Source: Branchipolynoe longqiensis (taxonomy: Eukaryota; Annelida; Polychaeta; Phyllodocida; Polynoidae). Taken from it: DNA of 64,000 nt. Below the pieces are notes generated by a model that ran no database searches, had not been told where the DNA came from, and worked only from the letters and a program-made list of their open reading frames with translations. The stretch lies in assembly GCA_030323885.1 (NCBI GenBank), contig CM059194.1, forward strand, positions 7,525,686 through 7,589,685. The letters are read 5' to 3'. Every line of letters starts with the position of its first letter. Within the stretch, counting starts at the first letter, position 1. Position numbers and translations under genes: made by a program. This document shows, one piece after another, positions 31,927 through 43,372 of the stretch.

Positions 31927-31927
<1 letters not shown>
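31710..31927 (-). repeat. Unit X, outer copy
   Basis: Near-identical to 26876-27087. It forms the minus-strand 5' end of the Ngaro-like element, next to a (TA)n run at 31922-31962 that may be the target site. Confidence 0.87.
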
Positions 31928-31967
<40 letters not shown>

Positions 31968-32039
31968 TGCGTCATCATGCACATACAGCCATAGCACCAT
32001 CTACAATTCGGCGCTCATGTGATGCCAACGCAGTTCACA

Positions 32040-32420
32040 CTGACGCATGGCTAGGTGGTGCTGGTGCCAGCCTCGCGTAGCGGGTTCTGGCCCGCAGTAA
32101 ATGGCACAATCGATCTAATACGTAGATAATAAATAGCAGCATAAATAATATAAAGTAATACCACAAGCCTACTCCGCCCTTTATACTCACATAAATAATT
32201 ATATATCACATATATATCGCGACTGAGATTTCTCCATGCTAGCAGGTGCGGGGGAGCGCCGGAGGTGGCGCCACCAGTCAAGGGCATGGGCAGGAGGCAG
32301 TACAGAATATTCAGTGTAATGACAAATATAACAAAATAATTCCCTTCCAGGCCTTTATACTCAGATAATGTGTTATACTTCGCATATATATTTATCATCC
32401 AGTGTGAGTGAGGTTTCCCG
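32040..32420. mobile_element. Diverged Ngaro-like terminal repeat remnants
   Basis: Two blocks with 'CCTTTATACTCACATAAATA'-type motifs followed by CATATATA. A 'GGTGGCGCCACCAGTCAAGG' segment lies between them. This resembles units X and Y in layout, but is diverged. Confidence 0.5.
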
Positions 32421-32737
32421 CATCCGTTTGGGACAATGAGAACCGGTGGCTGTTTTCTGTGAAATAGAATTTAGTGTTGTTTTTTTCCTGTTAAAGTCTA
32501 TCAATTTCGTATTGAGTATGGCATTGTGGCCTATACTAGATGTGGCAGCATCTGTCAACAAATGGATTCTACTATCGGAGTGATGGCACCCTCAGCTCAA
32601 ACGTGGTAGGCTTGGTTTCATTTCAGGGCAGATGATATTTGTCGGTTTTTGCGCCTGAACCAATTAGTAGCAGATAATTCGCTTCGATGCCTTCATACTT
32701 GTATACTGCATTATACATCACACATATATACACATAT
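32421..32737. other. Unassigned flank of the 52-bp satellite
   Basis: No gene seen. A third 'CCTTCATACTTGTATACTGC' plus TATACATCACACATATATAC motif at 32687-32730 suggests another terminal-repeat scrap. Confidence 0.35.
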
Positions 32738-34105
32738 ACTGAAGACACACTAATAACAAGAAATTGTTAACAGTCCACTGTCTGCTAACACTAAACACAC
32801 ACTAGTAACAAGCAACTGTTAACAGTCTACAGTCTGTGAACACTGAAAACACACTAGTAACAAACAACTGTTAACAGTCCACAGTCTGTAAACACTAAAC
32901 ACACACTAGTAACAAACAACTGGTAACAGTCCACAGTCTGTAAACACTAAACACACACTAGTAACAAACAACTGTTAACAGTCCACAGTCTGTAAACACT
33001 AAACACACACTAGTAACAAACAACTGTTAACAGTCCACAGTCTGTAAACACTAAACACACACTAGTAACAAACAATTGTTAACAGTCCACAGTCTGTACA
33101 CACTAAACACACACTAGTAACAAACAACTGTTAACAGTCTACAGTCTGTTAACACTGAACACACACTGTTAACAGGACAACTGTTAAAAGTCCACAGTCT
33201 GCTAACACTAACCTAGTAACCACACACTAGTAACAAGCAACTGCTAACAGTCCACAGTCTGTTCACACTGAACACACACTAGTAACAAGCAACTGTTAAC
33301 AGTCCACAGTCTGTTCACACTGAACACACACTAGTACCAAGCAACTGTTAACAGTCCACAGTCTGTAAACACTGAACACACACTAGTACCAAGCAACTGT
33401 TAACAGTCCACAGTCTGCTAACACTAACCTAGTTACCACACACTAGCATCTGTTAACACTGAACACACACTAGTAACAGAACAACTGTTAACAGTCCTCA
33501 GTCTGTAAACACTAAACACACACTAGTAACAAACAACTGTTAACAGTCCACAGTCCGTAAACACTAAACACACACTAGTAACAAACAACTGTTAACAGTC
33601 CACAGTCTGTAAACACTAAACACACTAACCACACACTTGTAACAAACAACTGTTAACAGTCCACAGTCTGCTAGTAACAAGCAATTGTTAACAGTTCACA
33701 GTCTGCTAACAGTAAACACACACTAATAACAAGAAACTGTTAACAGTCCACTGTCTGCTAACACTAAACACACACTAATAACAAGAAACTGTTAACAGTA
33801 CACAGTCTGCTAACACCAACCTAGTAACCACACACTAGTAACAAGCAACTGTTAACAGTCCACAGTTTGCTAACACTGAACACCCAGAAGTAACAAGCAA
33901 CTATGAACAGTTCACAGTTTGCTAACAGTAAATACACACTAGTAACAAACAATTGTTAACAGTCCACAGTCTGCTAAAACTAAATACACACTAGTAACAA
34001 AGAACTGTTAACAGTCCACTGTCTGCTAACAACTAAACGCACACTAGTACAAGAACTGATCACGTCAACCAGTGTCGTGGGGTGTGAACACTGAAACACG
34101 CACTA

Positions 34106-34174
34106 GTAGCGGGATCGAAACCGAACTGTTTGCATTCCGGCCAGTGTGCTAACCATTACACCACTAGGCTCCTG
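34106..34174 (-). other. tRNA-like sequence in the satellite
   Basis: On the minus strand, 'TAGTGGTGTAATGGTTAGCA' (A-box-like) and 'GGTTTCGATCCCGCT' (B-box-like) are spaced as in a tRNA. The acceptor stem does not pair convincingly, so I read it as a tRNA-derived retroposon head or pseudogene rather than a working tRNA gene. Confidence 0.5.
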
Positions 34175-34407
34175 ATACAAACACTCGCAACAGTCCCACA
34201 GTCTATAGTGCACTTGACTGAGAGGTCAGTGCAGACACACACTCGTCCCCTGAACTGTACAGTCTTGTAATGCTACAATTACATACATACAGGCAATGCA
34301 ACGCACTTACATACACAGGTAGGTTCAACAACTCTACAGGTGTAGCTTGTACAGCATCCTGTTACGGAACCAGTGTCATGGGTGTGCTGAAAACGGAAAT
34401 ACCGCAC

Positions 34408-34477
34408 TAGAGCGAGACTGAACCCACACTCTTTGAACCCGGGCCAGTGTGCTAACCATTACACCACCTAGGCCCCT
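34408..34477 (-). other. Second tRNA-like sequence, partial copy of the first
   Basis: 'TAGGTGGTGTAATGGTTAGC' with a weaker B-box ('GGGTTCAGTCTCGCT'). It lies in a roughly 300-base block that repeats 34050-34240, including 'GAGAGGTCAGTGCAGAC'. The island was duplicated along with the satellite. Confidence 0.5.
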
Positions 34478-36059
34478 GATATCAAGACACTGTTAACAGT
34501 ACCTGTCATGTGCTTACATGCCGAGAGGTCAGTGCAGACCACTACACTAGTAACAAGCAACTGTTAACAGTGCACAGTTTGCTAACACTGAACACCCAGA
34601 AGTAACAAGCAACTATGAACAGTTCACAGTTTGCTAACAGTAAATACACACTAGTAACAAACAATTGTTAACAGTCCACAGTCTGCTAACACTAACTACA
34701 CACTAGTAACAAAGAACTGTTAACAGTCCACTGTCTGCTAACACTAAACACACACTAGTAACAAGCAACTGTTAACAGTCCACAGTCTGTTAACACTGAA
34801 CACACACTAGTAACAAACAACTGTTAACAGTCCACAATCTGTAAACACTAAACACACACTAGTAACAAACAACTGGTAACAGTCCACAGTACATAATCAA
34901 TAAACACACACTAGTAACAAACAACTGTTAACAGTCCACAGTCTGTAAACACTAAACACACTAACCACACACTTGCAACAAACAACTGTTAACAGTCCAC
35001 AGTCTGCTAGTAACAAGCAACTGTTAACAGTTCACAGTCTGCTAACAGTAAACACACACTAATAACAAGAAACTGTTAACAGTCCACTGTCTGCTAACAC
35101 TAAACACACACTAATAACAAGAAACTGTTAACAGTACACAGTCTGCTAACACCAACCTAGTAACCACACACTAGTAACAAGCAACTGTTAACAGTCCACA
35201 CTGAACACCCAGAAGTAACACTAAACACACACTAGTAACAAACAACTGTTAACAGTCCACAGTCTGTTAACGCTGAACACACACTAGTAACAAGCAACTG
35301 TTAACAGTCCACAGTCTGCTAACACTGAACACACATTAGTAACAAACAACTGTTAGCAGTCCACAGTCTACTAATGCTAAGTACACACTTATAACAAGCC
35401 ACTGTTAACAGTTCACAATCTGTTAATACTAAACACAAACTAGTAACAAGCAACTGTTAACAGTCCACAGTCTGCAAACACTAAACACACACTAGTAACA
35501 AACAACTGTTAACAGTCCACTGTCTACTAATACTAAATAGACTCTAATAACAAGCAACTGTTAACAGTCCACAATCTGTTAATAATGAACACAAACTAGT
35601 AACAAACAACTGTTAACAGCCCACAGTCTGCTAACACTAAACACAAACTAGTAACAAACAACTGTTAGCAGTCCACAGTCTACTAATACTAAACACACAC
35701 TAATAACAAACAGCTGTTAACAGTCGACAATCTGTTAATCCTAAACACAAACTAGTAACAAACAACTGTTAACAGCCCACAGTCTGCTAACACTAAACAC
35801 AAACTAGTAACAAACAACTGTTAACAGTCCACAGTCTGTTAACCCTGAACACCCAGAAGTAACACGCAACTATTAACAGTTCACAGTCTGCTAACGCTAA
35901 AGAGATAGAAGTAACAGGCAACCATTGACAGTCCACTGTCTGCTGACAGGCTGTTGCCATTAACAGTTTGCTGTTCTGTAACAGTCTACAGTCTGCTAAG
36001 AGTCCATGGCCACCACCGTTGGCACTAGGCCGTACACCCTATGCCTACTGCGTATGTAT

Positions 36060-36102
36060 GTATTATATGTATATATAAGTATATATATATATATAAAATA
36101 CA
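36060..36102. repeat. AT-rich joint between A/C-rich and G/T-rich arrays
   Basis: TATATGTATATATAAGTATA and further TA repeats. It sits at the switch of strand composition at about 36.1 kb. Confidence 0.7.
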
Positions 36103-36182
36103 TCGGCTGCGTGTAACGAGAAGCGGCCAGTACTAATAGCATGGACAGGTGCGGCAATACAGGTAAGACATGTGAGACAGGT

Positions 36183-37920
36183 GAGATGGTGAGGTGGTGT
36201 GGTGGTGTGGTGGTGAGGTGGTGAGGTGGTGAGGTGGTGAGGTGGTGAGATGGTGTGGTGGTGAGGTGGGGTGGTGGTGTGCTGGTGAGGTGGTGGGGGT
36301 GATGATGTGGTGAGGGTGATGAGGTGGTGAGGTGGTGAGGTGGGGTGGCGGTGTGGTGGTGTGGTCATGAGGGGGTGAGATGGTGAGATGGTGTGGTAGT
36401 GAGATGGGGTGGTGGGGTGGTGGTGAGGTGGTGGGGGTGATGATGTGGTGAGGTAGTGAGGTGGTGAGGTGGTGAGGTGGTGAGGGGGTGGGGGTGATGA
36501 GGTGGTGAGGGTGATGAGGTGGTGAGCCAGTGTGGTGGTGAGGTGGTGGGGGTGATGATGTGGTGAGGGTAGTGAGGTGGTGAAGTGGTGTAGTGGTGAG
36601 GTGGTGTAGTGGTGTGGTGGTGTGGGGTTTAGGTGGTTAGGTGGTGAGGTGGTGGGTGGTGAGGTGATAAGGTGGTGAGGTGTTGAGGTGGTGATGCTGG
36701 TGAGGTGGTGAGGGTGGTGGGGTTGGTGAGGTGGTGTGGTGGTGAGGTTTTGAGGTGGTGTGGTGGTGAGGTGGTGAGGATGGTGATGTGATGAGGCGGT
36801 GAGGTGGTGAGGTGGTGAGGGGCTGAGGATGGTGAGGTGGTGAGGTTGTGAGGTGGTGAGGGTGGTGAAGTGGTGAGGTAGTGGGGTGGTGAAGTGGTAT
36901 GGTAGTTAGGTGGTGAGGTGGTGAAGTGGTGAGGTGGTGAGGTGGTGAGGTGGTGAGGTGGTGAGGTGGTGAGGTGGTGTGGTGGTGAGGTGGTGAGGTG
37001 GTGAGGCAGTGAGGTGGTGAGGTGGTGAGGTGATGATGTGGTGAAGCGGTGAGATGGTGAGGTGATGAGGTGGTGTGGTGGTGTGGTGGTGTGGTGGTGA
37101 GGTGGTGAGGCGGTGAGGTGGTGTGGTGGTTAGGTACTGAGTTGGTGAGGTGGTAAGGTGGTGTGGTGGTGAGGTGGTGAGGTGGTGAGGTGGTGAGGAG
37201 GTGAGGTGGTGAGGTGGTATGGTGGTGTGGTGGTGAGGTGGTGAGGTGGTGAGGTGGTGAGTTGGTGAGGTGGTGAGGTGGTGAGGTGGTGTGGTGGTGT
37301 GGTGGTATGGTGGTGAGGTGGTGAGGTGGTGAGGTGGTGAGGTGGTGAGGTGGTGGGGTTGTGGTGTGGTGGTGAGGTGGTGAGGTGGTGTGGTGGTGAG
37401 GTGGTGTCATGGTGTGGTGGTGAGGTGGTGAGGTGGTGAGGTGGTGAGGTGGTGTGGTGGTGTGGTAGTGTGGTGGTGTTGTGGTGTGGTGAGGTGGTGA
37501 GGTGGTGAGGTGGTGAGGTGGTGAGGTGGTGAGGTGGTGAGGTGGTGAGGTGGTGAGGTGGTGAGGTGGTGAGGTGGTGAGGTTGTGAGGTGGTGAGGGT
37601 GGTGTAGTGGTGAGGTAGTGGGGTGGTGAAGTGGTGTGGTAGTTAGGTGGTGAGGTGGTGAGGTGGTGAGGCGGTGAGGTGGTGAGGTGGTGAGGTGGTG
37701 AGGTGGTGAGGTGGTGAGGTGGTGAGGTGATGAGGTGGTGAAGCGGTGAGGTGGTGAGGTGGTGAGGTAGTGAGGTGGGGAGGCGGTGAGGTGGTGAGGT
37801 AGTGAGGTGGTGATGCAGTGAGGTGGTGAGGTGGTGAGGTGGTGAGGTGATGATGTGGTGAGGTGGTGAAGCGGTGAGGTGGTGAGGTGATGAGGTAGTG
37901 AGGTGGGGAGGCGGTGAGGT
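36183..37920. repeat. 9-bp minisatellite (GGTGGTGAG)n
   Basis: About 1.7 kb of GGTGGTGAG with GTGTGGTGG and GTGATGAGG variants. The plus strand is almost free of C. Long minus-strand frames rich in His/Thr/Ser/Pro are repeat artefacts. Confidence 0.93.
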
Positions 37921-38107
37921 ATTTACTTCTAAAACAACACAACCCTCTCTCCTAACCCTCCTCCCCCTCTTCCACCCTCCGCCTCTGCCCAGCAATCTTC
38001 CCACAAAAACCAAAGCTGTACTTACAAAGTAGCAACATCACAGTTCCATGCCTACTTAGTTTGTACATCGGTGAATTGTAGACAAACGTCGACCGTCGCG
38101 CCATTCT

Positions 38108-39660
38108 GTGTACGGTGTGTGTGATGAGTATGTGTGTGTGAGTGTGTGTGAGTGTGTGTGTGTGCTGCTGATGTGTGCTGGTGCTGATGGAGTGTGTGTT
38201 GGTGTCTCTGAGCGTGTGTGTGAGTACTGATGATGTGTGTGAGTGTGTGTGAGTGCTGGTGATGTGTGCTGGTGCTGATGGAGTGTGTGTTGGTGTATGT
38301 GAGCGTGTGTGTGAGTGCTGGTGATGTGTGTGAGTGTGTGTGAGTGCTGGTGATGTGTGTGAGTGTGTGTGAGTGCTGGTGATGTGTGCTGGTGCTGATG
38401 GAGTGTGTGTTGGTGTATGTGAGCGTGTGTGTGAGTGCTGATGATGTGTGTGAGTGTGTGTGAGTGCTGGTGATGTGTGTGTGGTGGTGGTGGAGTGTGG
38501 GTGGTGGTGTGGGTGTGTGGTGAGTGTGGGTGTGTGCGTGCTGATGTGTGTGTGAGTGGGTGTGTGAGTGTGGTGCTGGTGGTGATGGAGTGTGTGTTGG
38601 TGTGTCTGGGGGTGTGTGTGAGTGGTGGTGATGTGTGTGAGTGTGTGCGAGTGTGGTGATGTGTGCTGGTGCTGTGGAGTGTGTGTTGGTGTGTGTGAGG
38701 TGTGTGTTGAGTGATGGTGTGGTGTGAGTGTGTGTGAGTGGTGGTGTGTTGTGGTGCTGATGGGGTGTGGTTGGTGTGGTGAGCGTGTGTGTGAGGTGCT
38801 GGTGTGTGTGTGAGTGTGGTGAGGTTGCGGTGTGAGGAGTGTGTGTGGGTGTGATGTGAGCGTGTGTGTGAGTGTGTGGGTGTGTGAGTGTGTGGTGAGT
38901 GTGGTGGATGTGTGGTGGTGGTGGTGGGGTGTGTGTTGGTGTGTGTGAGCGTGTGTGTGAGTGCTGATGATGTGTGTGAGTGTGTGTGATGCTGGTGATG
39001 TGTGCTGTGTGATGGAGTGTGTGTTGGTGTCTTGAGCGTGTGTGTGAGTACTGTGTGTGTGTGAGTGTGTGTGAGTGTGGTGTGTGTGTGGTGCTGATGG
39101 AGTGTGTGTGGTGTAGTGAGCGTGTGTGCGTACTGATGATGTGTGTGAGTGTGTGTGAGTGCTGGTGATGTGTGCTGGTGCTGATGGAGTGTGTGTTGGT
39201 GTATCTGAGCGTGTGTGTGAGTGCTGGTGATGTGTGTGAGTGTGAGCGAGTGCTGGTGATGTGTGCTGGTGCTGATGGAGTGTGTGTTGGTGTATGTGAG
39301 CGTGTGTGTGAGTACTGATGATGTGTGTGAGTGTGTGTGAGTGCTGGTGATGTATGCTGGTGCTGATGGAGTGTGTGTTGGTGTATGTGAGCGTGTGTGT
39401 GAGTGCTGGTGATGTGTGTGAGTGCTGGTGATGTATGCTGGTGCTGATGGAGTGTGTGTTGGTGTATGTGAGCGTGTGTGTGAGTACTGATGATGTGTGT
39501 GAGTGTGTGTGAGTGCTGGTGATGTGTGCTGGTGCTGATGGAGTGTGTGTTGGTGTCTCTGAGCGTGTGTGTGAGTGCTGATGATGTGTGTGAGTGTGTG
39601 TGAGTGCGGGTGATGTGTGCTGGTGCTGATGGAGTGTGGTTATGTGTGGGTGTGGGTGTG
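38108..39660. repeat. GT-rich minisatellite with about 100-bp higher-order unit
   Basis: GTGTGTGAG repeats organised around recurring 'GTGCTGATGGAGTGTGTGTT' and 'GTGAGCGTGTGTGTGAGT' blocks. The middle (about 38480-39110) is more degenerate. Confidence 0.9.
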
Positions 39661-39832
39661 TGGGTGTGAGAATGTGTGTTGCTAATCAGGAGATGTGTGG
39701 GTGTCGTGACTGTAGCTAGTGATGAGGCGGTAGAGTGTGTCTATGTACTGAGTGTGTGGTGTGTATGTTGTTTGCATGCGTTTTCTCTGGTTTGTATACT
39801 GTGTGTCCGCTTTGTGTGGTGTGAGTAATTTG

Positions 39833-40235
39833 TGTGTGTTGTCTGTATGTTGTCTTTGTGTTGTCTGTGTGTTGTCTGTGTGTTGTCTGTGTGTTGTCTG
39901 TGTGTTGTCTGTGTGTTGTCTGTGTGTTGTCTGTGTGTTGTCTGTGTGTTGTCTGTGTGTTGTCTGTGTGTTGTCTGTGTGTTGTCTGAGTGTTGTATGT
40001 GTGTTGTCTGTGTGTTGTCTATGTGTTGTCTTTGTGTTGTCTGTGTGTTGTCTGTGAGTTGTCTGTGTGTTGTCTGTGTGTTGTCTGTGTGTTGTCTTTG
40101 TGTTGTCTTTGTGTTGTCTGTGTGTTGTCTGCGTGTTGTCTTTGTGTTTATTGTGTGTTGTCTGTGTGTTGTCTGTGTGTTGTCTATGTGTTGTCTGTGT
40201 GTTGTATGTGGGTTGTCTGTGGGTTGTTTGTAGTT
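39833..40235. repeat. 11-bp minisatellite (TTGTCTGTGTG)n
   Basis: About 36 copies of TTGTCTGTGTG with rare substitutions. Forward frames give Cys/Val/Leu runs and the reverse frame gives Thr/Gln/His/Asn runs. Neither is a gene. Confidence 0.93.
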
Positions 40236-40469
40236 TGTGTTTGCTTTGTGTGGTTTGTGTGCGCGTGCTGGTGGAGTAGAACAATGTAGGCAAGTGTAGG
40301 TCTTGTTGGTGTAGAAGTGTGTAGGTGTTTGGGAAGTAGGAATGTGTGGGTGTCTACAGGTGCAGCACGAGTGGGTAGGTGCAGTAGTAATGTGTAGGTG
40401 TAGCCCAGGTGTAGATGTGAGTGGTAGGTGTATAATAAGTGCATAGAGGTATGGGTATGTGATAAAGGA

Positions 40470-40543
40470 GTGTGTAGGTGGGTGTGTAGGTGTGTAGGTG
40501 TGTAGGTGTGTAGGTGTGTAGGTGTGTAGGTGTGTAGGTGTGT
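40470..40543. repeat. 8-bp array (TGTAGGTG)n
   Basis: About nine copies in direct tandem on a G/T-rich strand. Confidence 0.9.
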
Positions 40544-40724
40544 AAACACCTCAGATGCTAACACTAGCAACGTCTAGGCAATATGACAATGCCTTAGTGA
40601 ACTGACTAATACAATAATCTTATAATAATAAATTGAATGATAAAAATACTATAATAATACCTGCAATCTAATCACGATGACAACGATGACGTTCAAGCTT
40701 TTATCTCTTTTTTGTCATCACGGG

Positions 40725-41105
40725 TGTGAGCTTTTACCTTGTGAGTTTTGTCTTATGAGCTTGTCTTGTGAACTTTTGTGTTGTCAGCTTTTGTGTTGTG
40801 AGCCTTTGTCTTGTGAGCTTTTGTCTGGTGAGGTTTGTCTTGTGAGGTGCGTCTATTGAGCTTTTGTCTTGTGAGCTTTTGTCTTGTGAGCTTTCATCTT
40901 GTGAGCTTTTGACTGGTGAGGTTTGTTATGTGAGTTTTTTTGCCTTGTGAGCTTTCTCTTGTGAGCTTTTACCTGGTTAGCTTGTGTCTTGTGAGCTTTC
41001 TCTTGTGAGCTTTTGTTTGGTGAGCTTTTGTCTTGTGAGCTTTTGTCTTGTGAGCTTTCTCTCGTGAGCTTTATCTTGTGAGTTTTTGTCATGTGAGCTT
41101 TTGTC
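40725..41105. repeat. 15-bp minisatellite (GAGCTTTTGTCTTGT)n
   Basis: About 24 copies with variants such as 'GAGGTTTGTC' and 'GAGCTTTCTCTTGT'. This is the last of the run of G/T-rich arrays. Confidence 0.88.
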
Positions 41106-41339
41106 TGCACACCCCCAACACCACGCATTCCACTTCCATTCGACACTGTTGTGTTTGTGTGCTGTACATATTGTTGGTATATTATTGTGTTCGAGATCCT
41201 GGTTAGATCTTCCACAATTCCCACGCGAAGAGGAAAAGAGAGAATGAAAGAGAAAGAGCAAGGCAGAGAAAGAACAAGCGGATGTGGAAGAAGTAAGACA
41301 GTGAAAGAATTAGAAATAACTCAGGGGAACGACCATGGC

Positions 41340-41680
41340 GTACCGGGCGTGGCGACTGAATCGGTAGAGCGCGGGCCTCTTGTGCAGAAGATCGGGAGTT
41401 TGGTTCCAGGTTGAGTCAAACCAATGACTTATAAAATTGATACTTGTCGCTTCCTAGCCTGGCATTCTGCATTAATAAGATAGTGCAAAGACTGATTAGC
41501 CCAATGTCAGGATAATATGACTGAGTGGGATATTGGGTCATGGTGCCGGCAGCATGATTTTCCAGTTGGGCAGCACTATAAAGTCACCATGAGTGCGCAC
41601 TGTCACAAGTCGGTACCCATCATGATGACCTTAGATGTTGCCAGGATGTAAAACTTCAACAACCAACCAACGACCATGGT
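41340..41680 (+). mobile_element. tRNA-headed SINE, full length
   Basis: The head carries 'GGCGTGGCGACTGAATCGGT' and 'AGAGCGCGGGCC' (A-box region) and 'ATCGGGAGTTTGGTTCC' (B-box). The body has 'GTGACTGAGTGGGATATTGG'-type and 'GGGCAGCACTATAAAGTCAC' blocks. The 3' end is 'ATGACCTTAGATGTTGCCAG', GATGTAAAAC and a CAAC-rich tail. The head would drive RNA polymerase III. The tail suggests retroposition by a LINE with a similar end. Confidence 0.85.
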
Positions 41681-41963
41681 GATATCACAGGGATGATTGG
41701 CAGGTCTGGGTTTATTGATTGATTGATTGATTGATTGGTGGTTGCTTTACGCCGTGTCGGCAGCATAGGCCATATTCACGGCGAGAAATGTTTGTTTTTT
41801 GTTCAAACCATTGCTTTTACATGTAAAAGCAGACAATCAATCATGTGCCATTAGACACTCATTAAATTAGAAAGCTCACAATCATATATTTGTGGTCAAG
41901 GGAAACAAATTCCCATAGAAAAAGAAAAGTTTTATTAATAATTGATAGAATTTATTTAGTAAA
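41681..41963. other. Spacer with (ATTG)n microsatellite
   Basis: A (TTGA)n run at about 41715-41742, then non-coding sequence up to the LINE remnant. Confidence 0.6.
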
Positions 41964-43196
41964 CTATATGAGTTGGTACAGTCCAGCTGCCCTCAAAAAG
42001 GCTAAAATGTTTTGCTGTTTTACTTTAGTAAAAAGGTCATGCATACTGTCTGCAGTGTAGAATTGTTGGCGCAGGGCCAAAAAATCAACGCAACTTAGTA
42101 AAATGTGTTTGAGTGTCACCGCATGAGTCTGTGGTGGTTTTCCCACAGATGGTTCAATTTCTTTAAGTATATTAATGGTTTCATCCCACTCATGTTGCCA
42201 TTTGGATTTTATGTGGGTGGCTATTAGTGGTTTCAGATCAGAGTGACGGATCAGACACGGTTCAAGATCACAGTTCGGGGCCTTCTTCGCAGCCCGATCA
42301 GCTCGTTCGTTTCTTTGTATGCGGGCATGGCCAGGCACCCAGCACAGGTGGATGTCATACCCATCCGTTGCCAGTTGGTTCATTTTATAAATGACCGTTG
42401 CTAGAATAGGGTGATTCGTTTTCAGTCCAGCAACAGCCAGGAGGCAAGAGAACGAATCACTGTATATAACATAGTTAGTGTGGTTGGATACCTCGATACA
42501 CTCCAACGTGAGAAGGAGTGCTCGGGCTTCCACAGTGAAAATCGAGCTCTGATCGGGCAAGCGAACGCCAAATTTTTCCCATCGGCAGACTGCCTCAGCA
42601 GCTACCCGGCTTTGGTCTTTCGAACCATCAGTGTATATGGAGAGGTGGTCTGCAAACTGGCCTTGAATCTCTGCATGCAGTCCTTGGTACTCGAGTGGAT
42701 GTGTCCCAGACTTCCTCAGTTCCGTGAGTCAGAGGATAACCGATGGCTTCCTCAATGACCACGGGGGATGTTCTGGGACTTTGCCATCCTCCAACACGTC
42801 CAAATCCATGCCCAAGGCCTCCAAATGAGGTTTCATTCGGAGCCTCAGTGGCCGGATGTAATTCGGCCTGGTTTCATACCTGGATTCGTCATGTTGCTCG
42901 AATAGACAATTGTGTGCAGGATTCAATGCATTAGTTTTGATCTTGACTACATATTGCATGGCCAGTTTGATTCTCCTGTTGTTAAGTGATGGTTCATTGG
43001 TTTCGACGTAGAGGCTCTGAACCGGTGAGGTGCGGAAGGTCCCAAGGGCCAGGCGCAGTCCCTGGTGGTGGATCGTGTCTAGCAGCCCAATATATGATTT
43101 CCTTGCGGAACTATATATTATGCTGCTGTATACTATGCTGCCAGGTCTGTGTGTGAGTGCAATCAGGGCCTGGCTCTCTGCTGGGGTAGGGGTCAA
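41964..43196 (-). pseudogene. LINE remnant: RT C-terminus and RNase H
   Basis: Minus-strand reading begins in the RT thumb region (SIVYSSIIYSSARKSYIGLL, then GTFRTSPVQSLYVE). It is broken near 42730 by a stop/frame change. An RNase H domain follows with its catalytic set: IYTDGSKDQS, FTVEARALLLTLE, VIYSDSFSCLLA, then WVPGHARIQRNERAD. The C-terminal tail (THAVTLKHILLSC) is typical of I/Jockey-group LINEs with RNase H. It is a different lineage from the ORF2 at 7.2-10.1 kb, which lacks RNase H. The endonuclease and most of the RT are missing. Confidence 0.85.
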
Positions 43197-43372
43197 TGCA
43201 CACAGGGGTCAAGGTTGCTGATGGCCACAGGTCAACCAGCTCTGGTGGTGCTCAGGTCATGGTAACCCAAAATGCTAAGTTCCTATTAGAGGAACTGGGA
43301 ATGCTGTGTCCTTATTGGTTGGAGTGAATGGCATGATCCTATACCAGTCAAGAAAATAAACTCCTAACAAAA

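Larger units (their letters stand above)
26779..31927 (-). mobile_element. Near full-length Ngaro-like YR retrotransposon
   Basis: Minus-strand order: unit X (31927-31710), gag, RT-RNase H, tyrosine recombinase, unit Y (27171-27088), unit X (27087-26876), unit Y (26864-26779). This is the split direct repeat structure of Ngaro-type elements. X and Y copies are almost identical, so insertion was recent. Yet gag has one in-frame stop and the pol frame needs about five frame changes, several at homopolymers. The joint reads GCATATA|ATAGTTGTCC. Solo relatives of X lie at 24.35, 32.1, 56.9 and 58.6-59.2 kb. Confidence 0.85.
32738..35995. repeat. 52-bp satellite, about 60 copies
   Basis: The unit contains ACACACTAGTAACAAACAAC, then TGTTAACAGTCCACAGTCTG. 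The period is 52 bases where copies are regular (for example 32881 to 32933). Each unit carries the 12-base perfect palindrome ACTGTTAACAGT and often ACTAGT. Deletions and local rearrangements occur. The plus strand is A/C-rich. Two tRNA-like islands interrupt it at 34.1 and 34.4 kb. Confidence 0.92.

Noticed and set aside
34106..34174. A functional tRNA gene
   Set aside because: Box-like motifs are present, but the acceptor and anticodon stems do not pair well by eye, and the sequence is duplicated with satellite DNA.
32738..35995. CRISPR-like array of regular repeats
   Set aside because: Units are contiguous 52-bp satellite copies without unique spacers, in a eukaryotic setting with no cas genes.
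36637..38013. A 458-residue minus-strand open frame
   Set aside because: It is the 9-bp GGTGGTGAG array read backwards. The residues follow the repeat and there is no start context or domain.
39682..40293. Thr/Gln/His-rich (minus) and Cys/Val/Leu-rich (plus) frames
   Set aside because: Both come from the 11-bp TTGTCTGTGTG array.
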